NCBI GenBank assembly: GCA_016779485.1
Contig: JADHNN010000007.1
Span: 1-57,163, forward strand
Source: Gammaproteobacteria bacterium
GTDB lineage: Bacteria > Pseudomonadota > Gammaproteobacteria > GCA-002705445 > GCA-002716945
DNA length: 57,163 bases
Direction: 5' to 3'
Of this stretch, positions 1 to 8,315 are shown piece by piece. Positions within the stretch are counted from its first letter, which is position 1; each line of letters begins with the position of its first letter. The notes beneath the pieces are model-generated. The model was not told the origin of the DNA and did no database searches. It was given only the letters and a program-made list of their open reading frames with translations. Position numbers and translations under genes: made by a program.

Positions 1-100
1 AAATCTAATTACCAAATGTGTTCAATGTAACGTGCTGCTGCTGTATGTTCTTACAGATGAGTTTTGTATTTCTTATACTGTCAAAAATAAATTATAGTTA

Positions 101-520
101 CTAATCATTTTTTTTATTGTATTTCTCAAGGTCTCGAATATGTAAATTGAGCGCGTAGTGTGACTGTTGAGTTTCAATTATAAATAAAATGATAGCTATA
201 GCTAAAATAAAGACTGCGATGCTAAAAAGATTCAATGCTAAGTTCATCAAGTTAATATAACCAAAAAAAATAGTTAATAAATTGAATAAAAATGAAACTC
301 CGCATAAAGATTGCATCCATCTAAGCAGTAATAGTCTTGACGATAATATTTGTATCCTCTCTGCTGATAGATAATTTCCTGAATTGTCATAGGACAAAAC
401 GTGCAGTTTCCTAATTAGCATAGCAAGTGCTGTATATTTATTAGTAAAAACAAGAAGCATTATTGGAATTGCAGGAAATAGTAATGCTGGATACCATATA
501 AATAAATCTAAATCTTTCAT
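101..520 (-). CDS. DUF2721 family inner-membrane protein
   Basis: The 139-residue protein has three hydrophobic segments, at about residues 8-25, 66-88 and 92-115. The motif PALLFPAIPIMLLVFTNKY near the N-terminus and a charged tail with the pattern NLHIRDLE fit the DUF2721 family as I remember it. The linker of about 40 residues between the first two membrane segments is basic and probably cytoplasmic. No enzymatic role is known for the family. It stands alone, with a degraded strip upstream on its 5' side. Family assignment is fairly sure; function is unknown. Confidence 0.75.
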   Translation of the reverse strand: MKDLDLFIWYPALLFPAIPIMLLVFTNKYTALAMLIRKLHVLSYDNSGNYLSAERIQILSSRLLLLRWMQSLCGVSFLFNLLTIFFGYINLMNLALNLFSIAVFILAIAIILFIIETQQSHYALNLHIRDLEKYNKKND

Positions 521-583
521 GTTAATTCCGATGCATAATTCATGCCATAAGTTTAGTTATTATAGTTATTAGTCTGCAAACCT

Positions 584-617
584 GTGCTAGCCATATGGTG
601 TAATTTATGACTAGCAC
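584..617. repeat. Short inverted repeat near an orphan Shine-Dalgarno-like sequence
   Basis: GTGCTAG at 584-590 is matched by CTAGCAC at 611-617, with 20 bases between. About 12 bases further on lies a strong purine-rich Shine-Dalgarno-like run (GAGGAGG) with no usable start codon behind it. The pair could be an old operator or a remnant of a lost gene. It may also be chance, because the arms are only 7 bases. Confidence 0.25.
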
Positions 618-702
618 TCACTACCGAGGAGGAAAAGATAGCTAATCATAAAATTTGATAATTACAATTTAATTAATAATCAGTGAAAGTTCAGTTATAA
701 AA

Positions 703-801
703 CTAACTTAGTTTCTGTTGTAGTTTTTTCATGATGAATTTGTTTTGTGATGCTAGTTCAATTATCTTATTTGCTAGTTCTTCATCACTTAGCTTGTTCA
801 T
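703..801 (-). CDS. Possible 32-aa ORF
   Basis: A complete reading frame runs leftward from an ATG at 801 to a TAG at 703. The product begins MNKLSDEELANKIIEL and is an amphipathic, charged helix-like peptide. It abuts the winged-helix-like fragment on the other strand head to head. There is no Shine-Dalgarno sequence. It may be a true microprotein, an N-terminal remnant of a lost gene, or chance. I recognise no family. Confidence 0.22.
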   Translation of the reverse strand: MNKLSDEELANKIIELASQNKFIMKKLQQKLS

Positions 802-1017
802 GTGCTCGTGATCGGCAGAGCCGATACTCGCACTAGAATTACTGAAGATATTCTCGAAAACTCAGATATCAATTGCAGTGACGCATCTGCGCGGACATAT
901 ATTCATAACTTAAAAGATCTTAAATATATAGAATTCATACAATGTAAAAACGATAAAAGGAAAAAAGTTATTGTTGCGACTGATAAGCTTATCAACGCAT
1001 TCAATATTGATTTATAA
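802..1017 (+). pseudogene. Winged-helix-like DNA-binding fragment
   Basis: The open frame starts after a stop at 790 and the first usable start is GTG at 802, giving 71 residues. The segment SARTYIHNLKDLKYIEF followed by NDKRKKVIVATDKL resembles the recognition helix and wing of MarR-like or phage-type winged-helix proteins. About 20-30 residues of a normal N-terminal part are missing, the start is a weak GTG without a ribosome site, and the flank looks degraded. I therefore favour a truncated gene. A small intact regulator cannot be ruled out. Confidence 0.35.
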
Positions 1018-1055
1018 TATATGCATATAAAACTAATTAATCACAATTTATACTT

Positions 1056-1193
1056 ATGAAAAAAGATATTCCTTATAAGAAAGAAAGAAAAACCTCCAAA
1101 GTACATGAACAAAAGAAAAATGATTATGATGAATATGGGGATAAAATGAATGAAAAAATTGACTATGAAAAGGATAAACCTCCTCACTGGTAA
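1056..1193 (+). CDS. Small charged protein ending in PPHW, 45 aa
   Basis: An ATG-initiated frame encodes 45 residues, extremely rich in Lys, Glu and Asp, with no hydrophobic segment. It ends in the distinctive tail DKPPHW. It stops 6 bases before the 3' end of gltX, which is on the other strand. The composition and the ordered tail make chance less likely, but I cannot assign a family. It is probably a small soluble, intrinsically disordered protein if expressed. Confidence 0.45.
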   Translation: MKKDIPYKKERKTSKVHEQKKNDYDEYGDKMNEKIDYEKDKPPHW

Positions 1194-1199
1194 TATCAA

Positions 1200-2561
1200 C
1201 TATTGATATAATTCTAGAAATCTTGAAATTCTCTCAACTACCCTCTTTTTACCTAAAACAAAACATAAGTCATCAATAGAAGGAGCATTTAATCTTCCGG
1301 TTGTTGAAAATCTAATGAGAGGACCAACATCTTTAAACTTAAGAGACAAATCTTTACAGGTAGCTTTAACACATGCACTAATGGATGGTTTATCATTAAA
1401 GTCTACAATGAAAAGTTTTGCAATTATATCTCTTAGAATTTTGATTGTTTGTTCTTTATCAAACTTTTCAATAATGCTCATGTCATATTCAATTTCATTT
1501 TCGTAAAAATATGTAATACTGTTTGCAATATTTTTCATTGAATATTCTCTTTCAATTCCTAGTAACAATATATCTTCAAGATACTTATCATTTTTAGGGA
1601 CATTTGGTAATTCTAAAGAAGATAAGAAAGGAAGAATCTGTTCTGCAATATTTTCAATTGAATCGTTTTTGATGTAATGCTGATTAAGCCAATTAAGCTT
1701 CTCTATATCGAAAGCCGCAGCTGATTTTGTTATTCTATCTAAACTAAATAACTCAATAAGCTCATCTATACTAAATATTTCTTGATCCCCATGAGACCAT
1801 CCAGTTTTGGCTAAATAATTTAATATTGCATCAACACGATACCCTTCATTTAAAAAGTAATTAATGTCAACTGCTCCATGTCTTTTTGATAACCTCTTGC
1901 CATCTGTACCATGAATCATAGGTAAGTGAGAAAAAGCAGGTACAACTGCATTGAATGCTCTGAATAAATTTACTTGAACAGGGAGATTACTGAGATGATC
2001 GTCTCCTCTTATTAAATGAGTTATCCCCATATCGATATCATCAACTACAGAAGTTAGATTATAGGTTGGCACGCCATTTGATCTTAGTATCACCACATCA
2101 AAAAAGACTTTTGGGTCAAAAGTAATTTCACCGTGGACACTATCATTAATTTTAATACTACTTTCTTTTTGATTTCTAAACCTTATTACATAGCCTTCTT
2201 TATTCAATTGATTATTATACTGAATTGATAGATCCGTATCTTTAGTTTTTTCATTAACCTCGACTTCATCGTAGTATGCAAGGTCATTGTCCAAAAGGTA
2301 TTGAATTTTATCTATGTAGTGTTCAAATCTTTTAGATTGATAAGTGATTTCATCATCATGATTTAATCCAAGTTGATTTAATGCGGATATGATTGAAATT
2401 TTATATTCTTCTGTGCTTCTTGTTGTGTCAGTATCATCTATTCTTAAAAAGAATTTGCCATTATTCTTTTTTGCATACAGCCATGAATACAATGCTGTTC
2501 TTACTCCGCCAATATGAAGCCATCCTGTTGGGCTTGGTGCAAATCTAGTTTTAATCATCAT
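1200..2561 (-). CDS. gltX: Glutamate--tRNA ligase
   Basis: The enzyme charges tRNA(Glu) with glutamate using ATP, in the cytoplasm. The 453-residue protein starts with the class I signature FAPSPTGWLHIGG (HIGH-type motif at residues 16-19). The second catalytic motif is KRLSKRHG at about 222-229. The C-terminal 130 residues would be the helical anticodon-binding region. It is slightly shorter than the usual 465-480 residues, and no zinc-binding cysteine cluster is seen in the acceptor-binding region. It overlaps the end of the TldE gene upstream by 4 bases, so the two are probably cotranscribed. Whether it also charges tRNA(Gln) cannot be told from the sequence. Confidence 0.97.
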   Translation of the reverse strand: MMIKTRFAPSPTGWLHIGGVRTALYSWLYAKKNNGKFFLRIDDTDTTRSTEEYKISIISALNQLGLNHDDEITYQSKRFEHYIDKIQYLLDNDLAYYDEVEVNEKTKDTDLSIQYNNQLNKEGYVIRFRNQKESSIKINDSVHGEITFDPKVFFDVVILRSNGVPTYNLTSVVDDIDMGITHLIRGDDHLSNLPVQVNLFRAFNAVVPAFSHLPMIHGTDGKRLSKRHGAVDINYFLNEGYRVDAILNYLAKTGWSHGDQEIFSIDELIELFSLDRITKSAAAFDIEKLNWLNQHYIKNDSIENIAEQILPFLSSLELPNVPKNDKYLEDILLLGIEREYSMKNIANSITYFYENEIEYDMSIIEKFDKEQTIKILRDIIAKLFIVDFNDKPSISACVKATCKDLSLKFKDVGPLIRFSTTGRLNAPSIDDLCFVLGKKRVVERISRFLELYQ

Positions 2562-3883
2562 AAAGTCATCTTAAAGTTGTTTATTATAGCGCCCGGTAAC
2601 CGTGCACTAGAGGTTGATCTCTCTTCATAAGTTCCTGAGTCGATTAAAAGTTCTCTATTTGCAGTTAGTCCGACTAAATTTTCTCCTAACATACTATATA
2701 CACTATCATCAAATCTCATAGTATTTATCGGTGCAGTAAGCTTGCCATTCTCAACTAAAAAACATCCAAATCTAGTCAAACCAGTCATCCTTCCATTATT
2801 TCTATCTGAAAAGTTTAAGTACCAAAGATTGCTGATATAAATTCCGTTATCAATAGTATTTAATATTTCATCATTATTTATTTTCCCTGCGCTCATATCA
2901 ATAGAGCATGGATATTCAGAAGATCCCGCGGCATTGTGTGTTGCAGAATATTCCAGAGAAGATCTAGGAGAAGTTAAGGACTCTACAAATTTACCATTAG
3001 TAATCATTGCTATCTGTTCAGGCTTTATAAATCCATCTGAATTAAAATTGGCTGAAATACCATCTTTGATATTTTCATCTATTGATACCGAACTATTTAA
3101 TTCCCTCTCATTTTTACTCAATAAATGCAAAGGGCTAGTCCCAATTTTATTTGATTTATAACTAAATCCACCCCAAGCCATCATATCAATGATTTCATTA
3201 AGAGCAGCTGGCTCTAAATATACGCGATATTCACCTGTTCCGATCGTCTTGCCTGGTCTCGATAGTACATCTAATTTTTCTATACCTTTTTGTAGAATAG
3301 AATCATAATCTTCATGATTCCACTTCTTCGATGAGTAGTTTAATTTAATTGCATTATTATTCTTGTTATATATTGAGTAATCAAAACTAAATGAATAGTT
3401 GCTATGCCAATTAGTTTGACCAAGTGAATTAGCTAAACCGGTGTAGATAGGCCCTGACGAATAAATGCCAACTAGATCAAGATTAGATGAACTCATAAGG
3501 ATATGATCAAGCATTTCTTTATCATCTATATTTTCTATATTTTCTGAAATTTCAGTTGAATGGACATTAGTCGAAAAGAGCATATAGGGATCTTTTGGCA
3601 AATCTGGTAATTCTCTTCTTAAGTAATTAAGAGTTTTAGTAAGTGTATGAATATCTCTGTCGTAGCTTCCATTTAATCTTACGGATGATTTTAAATTTTT
3701 TTTATCCTTGTTTGATAAACTCATTGTCATAGAGATTTGTTTTACACTTCCTGCTTGCCTTATCTTAGCCTTATTTAAACGAACAAAATTAGATTCTTCG
3801 GCATCAAAATTTACAATTAATAACTCATTGCTTTTGATATTTTTAAATAATTCTCCCGTTATACGTTCGAAATATTCGCGCAT
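2558..3883 (-). CDS. pmbA: PmbA/TldE-type subunit of the TldD/TldE metalloprotease
   Basis: This 441-residue protein pairs with the TldD-like product encoded just upstream. In characterised systems TldD and TldE form a heterodimeric protease that degrades unfolded peptides and removes leader peptides from some modified peptides. TldE lacks the zinc site; accordingly no HExxxH motif is present here. C-terminal features such as GMTGLTRFGCFLVENGKL fit the family. It starts 1 base inside the tldD stop codon and overlaps gltX at its 3' end, so the three genes form a unit. Family assignment is firm, but the natural substrate is unknown. Confidence 0.85.
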   Translation of the reverse strand: MREYFERITGELFKNIKSNELLIVNFDAEESNFVRLNKAKIRQAGSVKQISMTMSLSNKDKKNLKSSVRLNGSYDRDIHTLTKTLNYLRRELPDLPKDPYMLFSTNVHSTEISENIENIDDKEMLDHILMSSSNLDLVGIYSSGPIYTGLANSLGQTNWHSNYSFSFDYSIYNKNNNAIKLNYSSKKWNHEDYDSILQKGIEKLDVLSRPGKTIGTGEYRVYLEPAALNEIIDMMAWGGFSYKSNKIGTSPLHLLSKNERELNSSVSIDENIKDGISANFNSDGFIKPEQIAMITNGKFVESLTSPRSSLEYSATHNAAGSSEYPCSIDMSAGKINNDEILNTIDNGIYISNLWYLNFSDRNNGRMTGLTRFGCFLVENGKLTAPINTMRFDDSVYSMLGENLVGLTANRELLIDSGTYEERSTSSARLPGAIINNFKMTL

Positions 3884-5316
3884 TATTCGCCGCCAAAGAC
3901 ATCTATGTCTCTAAATAAACAAGATGGCGTCGCATGACCTACAAAAATTGTCTGGTTAGGTTCGCCTTTTCCACAGTTAGCAGTTCCAAGTATAGAGAAA
4001 GATGATTTATCACCAACCATGCTTAGATTATGCCAAAAGTCTTTTGTGATACCGCGGTAATTTGGATTTTTTACCACTCCTTTGAGTTCTCCGTTTTTTA
4101 TGATGGTTCCTTTTTCACAACCAAATTGGAACTTGTTTCTATAATCATCGATAGACCATGAGTTATTAGTTTCTAGTAGGATGCCATCATCCACAGATGC
4201 AATCATATCTGTAATTGAAGAATCACCTGGCTCCATATTAATATTTCCCATTCTATCAATAGGAGGTCTATTCCAACTAGTAGCTCTTGAACATGCCACA
4301 TAATCTTGACCTGCTCTTTGTGCGGAATAGAAACTACCTATCGGTCTTTTAAGAATCCCATTTTGTATAAGATATTTTTTTTCAGCAGCTGTTCCATCAT
4401 CATCAAAATTATATGTAGCTAATTCAGTTTCTTGTTCAGGATTAAATGATATGTTTAGTAATTCTGATCCATACTTATAATTTCCAAACATTTCTAGGTT
4501 TACAAAACTAGATCCTGCATAGTTTCTCTCATCTCCAAGTATTCTGTCTAATTCAAGTGGATGCCCTATTGATTCATGAATTTGTAATATCATTTGATCA
4601 GGGGCTATTAACGCATCAATGCTATCACTAGGACAATTTGGAGCCATAGATAATTCGATAGCATCATTTGCTATAGTTGTTGCTTGATTGATCAAATCAG
4701 AATCTTTTAAAAAGTTGTAACCTATTTGTCTAGCATGAGCATGGCCGCCATATGTTCTTGTTTGGATTTGTTTTTTATACTCTGCACATGCGATTAGCTG
4801 AGGAAGTATATATGAAATATTTTGTCTAAACTTACTGCCATTAGTATCAGTAAAAAGCGTTTCTATTTTGTTGTACCTAAAACTAGCTCCCCAATTAGAG
4901 ATAGTTGGCTTTGATTTTAAGTACTTATTTACTTCCATGAGATAATCAACTTTGTCTATGTTCGATTCTCTTGCCCATGTATCTTTTTCATGAGTGAAAT
5001 ATTGACCATTATCTATAGACTCTTGCGGCGGAATAGGTTGATGAATTAATTTACCTTTTGTGAACTCAGACCAACTTTTCGCTTCATTTGTAGCTTTCAA
5101 AATCCCCTCTTTAGTAAGATTACTGGTCGCAGAATAACCAAAGCCACCGTCATGTATCACAGTAACCATGAGTCCTTCATCTTCGATAATTTCTATAGGC
5201 TCAAGAACATTTCTTGTAACAGAGAGAACATTTGTGTATTTGTTTACAAATCTAAATGAACAATAGTCTACATTGGGTAGGTATGTATTTATTTGTGTTA
5301 AAAATTCGTTTTTCAT
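3883..5316 (-). CDS. tldD: TldD-type catalytic subunit of the TldD/TldE metalloprotease
   Basis: I chose the ATG at 5316 (477 residues). A longer frame to 5343 would add nine atypical residues and run into the divergent gene. The zinc-protease motif HESIGH lies at residues 247-252, followed by the family pattern ELDRILGDERNYAGSSF. A Cys in the sequence FGCEKGTIIKNG near the C-terminus is the expected further ligand region. With TldE immediately downstream it should form the heterodimeric peptidase. Only 39 bases separate its start from that of the radical SAM gene arsS on the other strand. A TldD/TldE pair beside a radical SAM gene recalls peptide-modification loci, but ArsS explains that neighbour better. 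Confidence 0.88.
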   Translation of the reverse strand: MKNEFLTQINTYLPNVDYCSFRFVNKYTNVLSVTRNVLEPIEIIEDEGLMVTVIHDGGFGYSATSNLTKEGILKATNEAKSWSEFTKGKLIHQPIPPQESIDNGQYFTHEKDTWARESNIDKVDYLMEVNKYLKSKPTISNWGASFRYNKIETLFTDTNGSKFRQNISYILPQLIACAEYKKQIQTRTYGGHAHARQIGYNFLKDSDLINQATTIANDAIELSMAPNCPSDSIDALIAPDQMILQIHESIGHPLELDRILGDERNYAGSSFVNLEMFGNYKYGSELLNISFNPEQETELATYNFDDDGTAAEKKYLIQNGILKRPIGSFYSAQRAGQDYVACSRATSWNRPPIDRMGNINMEPGDSSITDMIASVDDGILLETNNSWSIDDYRNKFQFGCEKGTIIKNGELKGVVKNPNYRGITKDFWHNLSMVGDKSSFSILGTANCGKGEPNQTIFVGHATPSCLFRDIDVFGGE

Positions 5317-5355
5317 GTTTTTGCAGAAAATACATTGTATCATTTAAGTAAAGTT

Positions 5356-6306
5356 ATGCATAAAATTTATCCTTTAATAAAAGATACTGACTTTCCACAA
5401 ATCACAAGATTATCTTTAAAGACACTTCAAGTGAATCTTGGCTATAAATGCAATCAAAGCTGTTTACATTGTCATGTTAATGCAAGCCCAAAAAGAACGG
5501 AAATGATGAATAAACACACCATAGATGAGGTTATTAGTTTTTCTTATCAGAATAATGTGGGAACTGTTGATCTTACAGGCGGTGCACCAGAAATGAACCA
5601 ATACTTTGAGTATATGATTAAAAAATTAAGAGAAAAAAATATCCATATTATCGATCGGTGTAACTTAACTATTTTAGAAGAAAAAGGAATGTCTAGAATG
5701 ATTGATTTTTTAGCTGAACATGAAGTAGAGATAGTAGCTTCACTTCCATGTTATAAAGATATAAACGTAGATGCCCAGAGAGGAAAAGGTGTATTCACTA
5801 AAAGTATAAAAGCTCTGCAACGACTAAATAAAAAAGGATATGGTATGAACAAGAAATTAATGTTAAATCTTGTTTACAACCCACAAGGCGCTGAGTTGCC
5901 ACCCAAACAGACGGAACTTGAACTTGAATACAAATCATATCTTCTTGAGAATTATAATATCTTGTTCAATAACCTTTTTACGATTACTAATATGCCTATA
6001 AATAGATTTGGTAGTACGCTAATCAGCAAGAAAATGTTTCATAGTTATATGGATTTGTTAAAATCAACTTTTTCTCAAATAGCAAAAGAAAATGTTATGT
6101 GTAGAAATCTACTTAGTATCGACTATGAAGGTTATGTATATGATTGTGATTTTAATCAAATGCTAGGTGTAGATATATCAAATAAAAAAACTCATATTAC
6201 AGATATCAAAAAAGATGAGTTAGTAAATAAGATTATTGCTACAGGTGATCATTGTTATGGCTGTACTGCTGGTTCTGGAAGTAGTTGTGGTGGCGTAATC
6301 TCATAA
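5356..6306 (+). CDS. arsS: ArsS-type radical SAM protein (arsenosugar biosynthesis)
   Basis: ArsS is thought to attach a 5'-deoxyadenosyl group to methylated arsenic, giving arsenosugar precursors. The ATG at 5356 is preferred to a TTG at 5335, giving 316 residues. The radical SAM cluster motif CNQSCLHC places cysteines at residues 32, 36 and 39. The C-terminal Cys-rich (DUF3641-type) domain shows CRNLLSIDYEGYVYDCDFN and ends with CYGCTAGSGSSCGG. It is followed after 4 bases by two glycosyltransferases whose families bear arsenosugar names, which supports the role. No ArsM methyltransferase is encoded in this window. Assignment is strong; the actual product in this organism is inferred. Confidence 0.88.
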   Translation: MHKIYPLIKDTDFPQITRLSLKTLQVNLGYKCNQSCLHCHVNASPKRTEMMNKHTIDEVISFSYQNNVGTVDLTGGAPEMNQYFEYMIKKLREKNIHIIDRCNLTILEEKGMSRMIDFLAEHEVEIVASLPCYKDINVDAQRGKGVFTKSIKALQRLNKKGYGMNKKLMLNLVYNPQGAELPPKQTELELEYKSYLLENYNILFNNLFTITNMPINRFGSTLISKKMFHSYMDLLKSTFSQIAKENVMCRNLLSIDYEGYVYDCDFNQMLGVDISNKKTHITDIKKDELVNKIIATGDHCYGCTAGSGSSCGGVIS

Positions 6307-6310
6307 AAAC

Positions 6311-6979
6311 ATGTTTTCTATAATCATTCCCACACTAAATGAAGAACATATTCTATTTGAAAACACTTTATTTTATGAAAAAATAAAAGATAAACTCAAT
6401 GCAGAGATTATTGTTGTTGATGGGGGAAGCGATGATGCCACAATCCATGTAGCAAAAAAATTTTCTTGTAAAGTAGTAAAGAGCAGTGCCTCAAGATCAA
6501 AACAGCAAAATATAGGTGCAAAATATGCCTCTGGAGATTTTTTAATCTTTATGCATGCAGACACTATAATCAGTGATGAAGCAATTAAATATATTAAAAA
6601 GCTTACAAACGATTTTATATGGGGATTCTTTAAAGTAAATTTAAATTCAAATAAGACAAAATATAAAGTTCTTTCATATCTAATTAATTTAAGAAGTAAA
6701 ATATTTAATTATGCAACCGGGGATCAAGTTCTTATAATCCAAAAGGATTTTTTTAATAAAAATAAAGGTTTTAAAAATATATGTTTGATGGAAGATATTG
6801 AGTTTACTAATAGAATAAAGAGGATTAAAAAGCCTATACAAATAAATGAACATGCATTTACGTCTGCTAGGAGATGGGAAGAAAAAGGATTTATTAAAAC
6901 TATCATTATTATGAGACTTTTGAGATTATTTTATTGTTGTGGCGCTAACGATAAATTATTAAATAAACTTTATAAATGA
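6311..6979 (+). CDS. TIGR04283-type family 2 glycosyltransferase (arsenosugar cluster)
   Basis: This is a single-domain GT2-fold enzyme of 222 residues. It begins with IIIPTLNEE (residues 4-12). A nucleotide-binding VDGGSDD segment lies at 36-42, and a metal-binding DxD-like HADT at 82-85. No membrane segment is evident. It sits 4 bases after arsS and overlaps the next gene by 4 bases, so the three are one operon. From memory, the family regularly occurs with ArsS and the TIGR04282 family; the sugar transferred has not, to my knowledge, been defined. Confidence 0.8.
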   Translation: MFSIIIPTLNEEHILFENTLFYEKIKDKLNAEIIVVDGGSDDATIHVAKKFSCKVVKSSASRSKQQNIGAKYASGDFLIFMHADTIISDEAIKYIKKLTNDFIWGFFKVNLNSNKTKYKVLSYLINLRSKIFNYATGDQVLIIQKDFFNKNKGFKNICLMEDIEFTNRIKRIKKPIQINEHAFTSARRWEEKGFIKTIIIMRLLRLFYCCGANDKLLNKLYK

Positions 6980-7560
6980 ATACAGTAATAAACATCTTAT
7001 CAAAAAATCCAGATCAAACAAATTGTAAAACAAGACTTAAAACGCTCTTATCTAAAGATGATAGATCTTTTATCTCAAAAGTAATGCTTGAGATGACATG
7101 TAAAGCTATTTCCAAGATAGATGTAAAAAAAAGATTATATTTATATCCTAATATCAAAGGAGATTTTATTAAAAATTTGTCAGAAGATTTTAAATTGTCT
7201 GTATCTATACAAAAAAATGGATTTTTGAGTGACAAGATTTATTCAGTTTTGAATGTACAAGATAAAACAATATCCAAAAGAATATTAGTTGGATCAGATA
7301 TCCCGTCTATTAACACAAGTGATTTTGAAGAATGTATTGGTCTCCTTGATAGATATGATGTAGTTTTAGGCCCCTCAAAGGATGGTGGTTTTTATTTTGT
7401 AGGTGTAAAAAATAACGCTCATGAAGTCTTTAAATATTTAAAACTAGATCATATTACCCTTAATAAGATGATAGAGGAATGTTTAAGATATAAATTTGAT
7501 TACGGTCTTACTAGAGTACTCAAAGATATTGACAGTTGTGAGGATTTATTATTTATCTGA
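6976..7560 (+). CDS. TIGR04282/DUF2064-type glycosyl- or nucleotidyltransferase (arsenosugar cluster)
   Basis: The 194-residue product has the layout of the DUF2064 family, a GT-A-like fold related to nucleotidyltransferases. The N-terminus reads INILSKNPDQTNCKTRLKT, the core GSDIPS is at 106-111, and GPSKDGGFYFVG is at 132-143. It is the third gene of the arsS operon and its start overlaps the preceding gene by 4 bases. Its 3' end overlaps the convergent glycosyltransferase gene by 12 bases, so no separate terminator fits between them. It probably prepares or transfers a sugar in the same pathway; this is inference from context. Confidence 0.78.
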   Translation: MNTVINILSKNPDQTNCKTRLKTLLSKDDRSFISKVMLEMTCKAISKIDVKKRLYLYPNIKGDFIKNLSEDFKLSVSIQKNGFLSDKIYSVLNVQDKTISKRILVGSDIPSINTSDFEECIGLLDRYDVVLGPSKDGGFYFVGVKNNAHEVFKYLKLDHITLNKMIEECLRYKFDYGLTRVLKDIDSCEDLLFI

Positions 7561-8313
7561 TGAATCCTTTTTTTTATGTAGTTCATTTAGCTTAGTATAT
7601 TTAAGATACGTATTAAACATTGTGGTCAGAGCTACTCTAAATCCATTGCTTCCCTGAAACAAACCACCTTTAATGAAAAGTTTTTTGAAAAGAGCAAATA
7701 ATGATCTGATAATTGGCCTTAGTACGGACGGCATCTTTCCATCTTTAAATAACTGCTGTGCGCTCATACTACTTCTAAAGTTCATTTTGCTAACCCATTC
7801 TTCCATTGAGCTATAAGTATTATGAATAATATGGACTTTAGTCTTATATGTTTTGGTGCTATTAACTGCTGCATGGTCTGCCCTGGTATCATAGTTAACA
7901 AAATTCTTATTATATAATCTCGTAACAGAATCAGGATAAAATCCAGCTGCTTTTATCCACTCTTCGCCACAAAAGTTTTTTCTTCTAAATGAATAACTAT
8001 CAAAAGACTTATCGTCAAGATTAATTTTATTCATAAAATCTATCAAATCAGAATCTAAATATTCATCTGCATCTAAACTAAATATCCAGTCATTTTTTGA
8101 GAATTTTGAGGCTTCTTTTTTTTGACCACCATCACCTAAAAAAGGTTGAATAAAAACTTTAGCACCAGCTGAGGATGCGATATCTCTTGTTGAATCAGTG
8201 CTTTCAGAATCAAGAACTATTATCTCATCACATATTTTACTTAGGCTTTTTATAGCTCTAAGTATATATTTTTCAGCATTGAGAGTTATGATAGTGCCTG
8301 TAATCTGATGCAT
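7549..8313 (-). CDS. WaaE/KdtX-like family 2 glycosyltransferase
   Basis: The 254-residue enzyme has the GT2 start GTIITLNAEKYI, VLDSESTD at 33-40 and the DxD-like DADE at 81-84, giving a compact GT-A domain. The sequence order resembles WaaE/KdtX proteins that add glucose to inner-core heptose of lipopolysaccharide. It lies downstream of a GT4 gene with a 2-base gap and near waaF and hldD, which supports a role in the core. Its 3' end overlaps the convergent arsenosugar operon. The exact sugar is not determined. Confidence 0.75.
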   Translation of the reverse strand: MHQITGTIITLNAEKYILRAIKSLSKICDEIIVLDSESTDSTRDIASSAGAKVFIQPFLGDGGQKKEASKFSKNDWIFSLDADEYLDSDLIDFMNKINLDDKSFDSYSFRRKNFCGEEWIKAAGFYPDSVTRLYNKNFVNYDTRADHAAVNSTKTYKTKVHIIHNTYSSMEEWVSKMNFRSSMSAQQLFKDGKMPSVLRPIIRSLFALFKKLFIKGGLFQGSNGFRVALTTMFNTYLKYTKLNELHKKKDSSDK

Positions 8314-8315
8314 AA

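Noticed and set aside
1-100. An open plus-strand frame of about 31 codons from position 2
   Set aside because: It has no start within the window and no recognisable motif, and could not be told from chance.
3883-6306. A peptide-modification (RiPP) gene cluster from tldD, pmbA and a radical SAM gene
   Set aside because: No precursor peptide was seen, and the radical SAM protein has clear ArsS features with arsenosugar-type neighbours.
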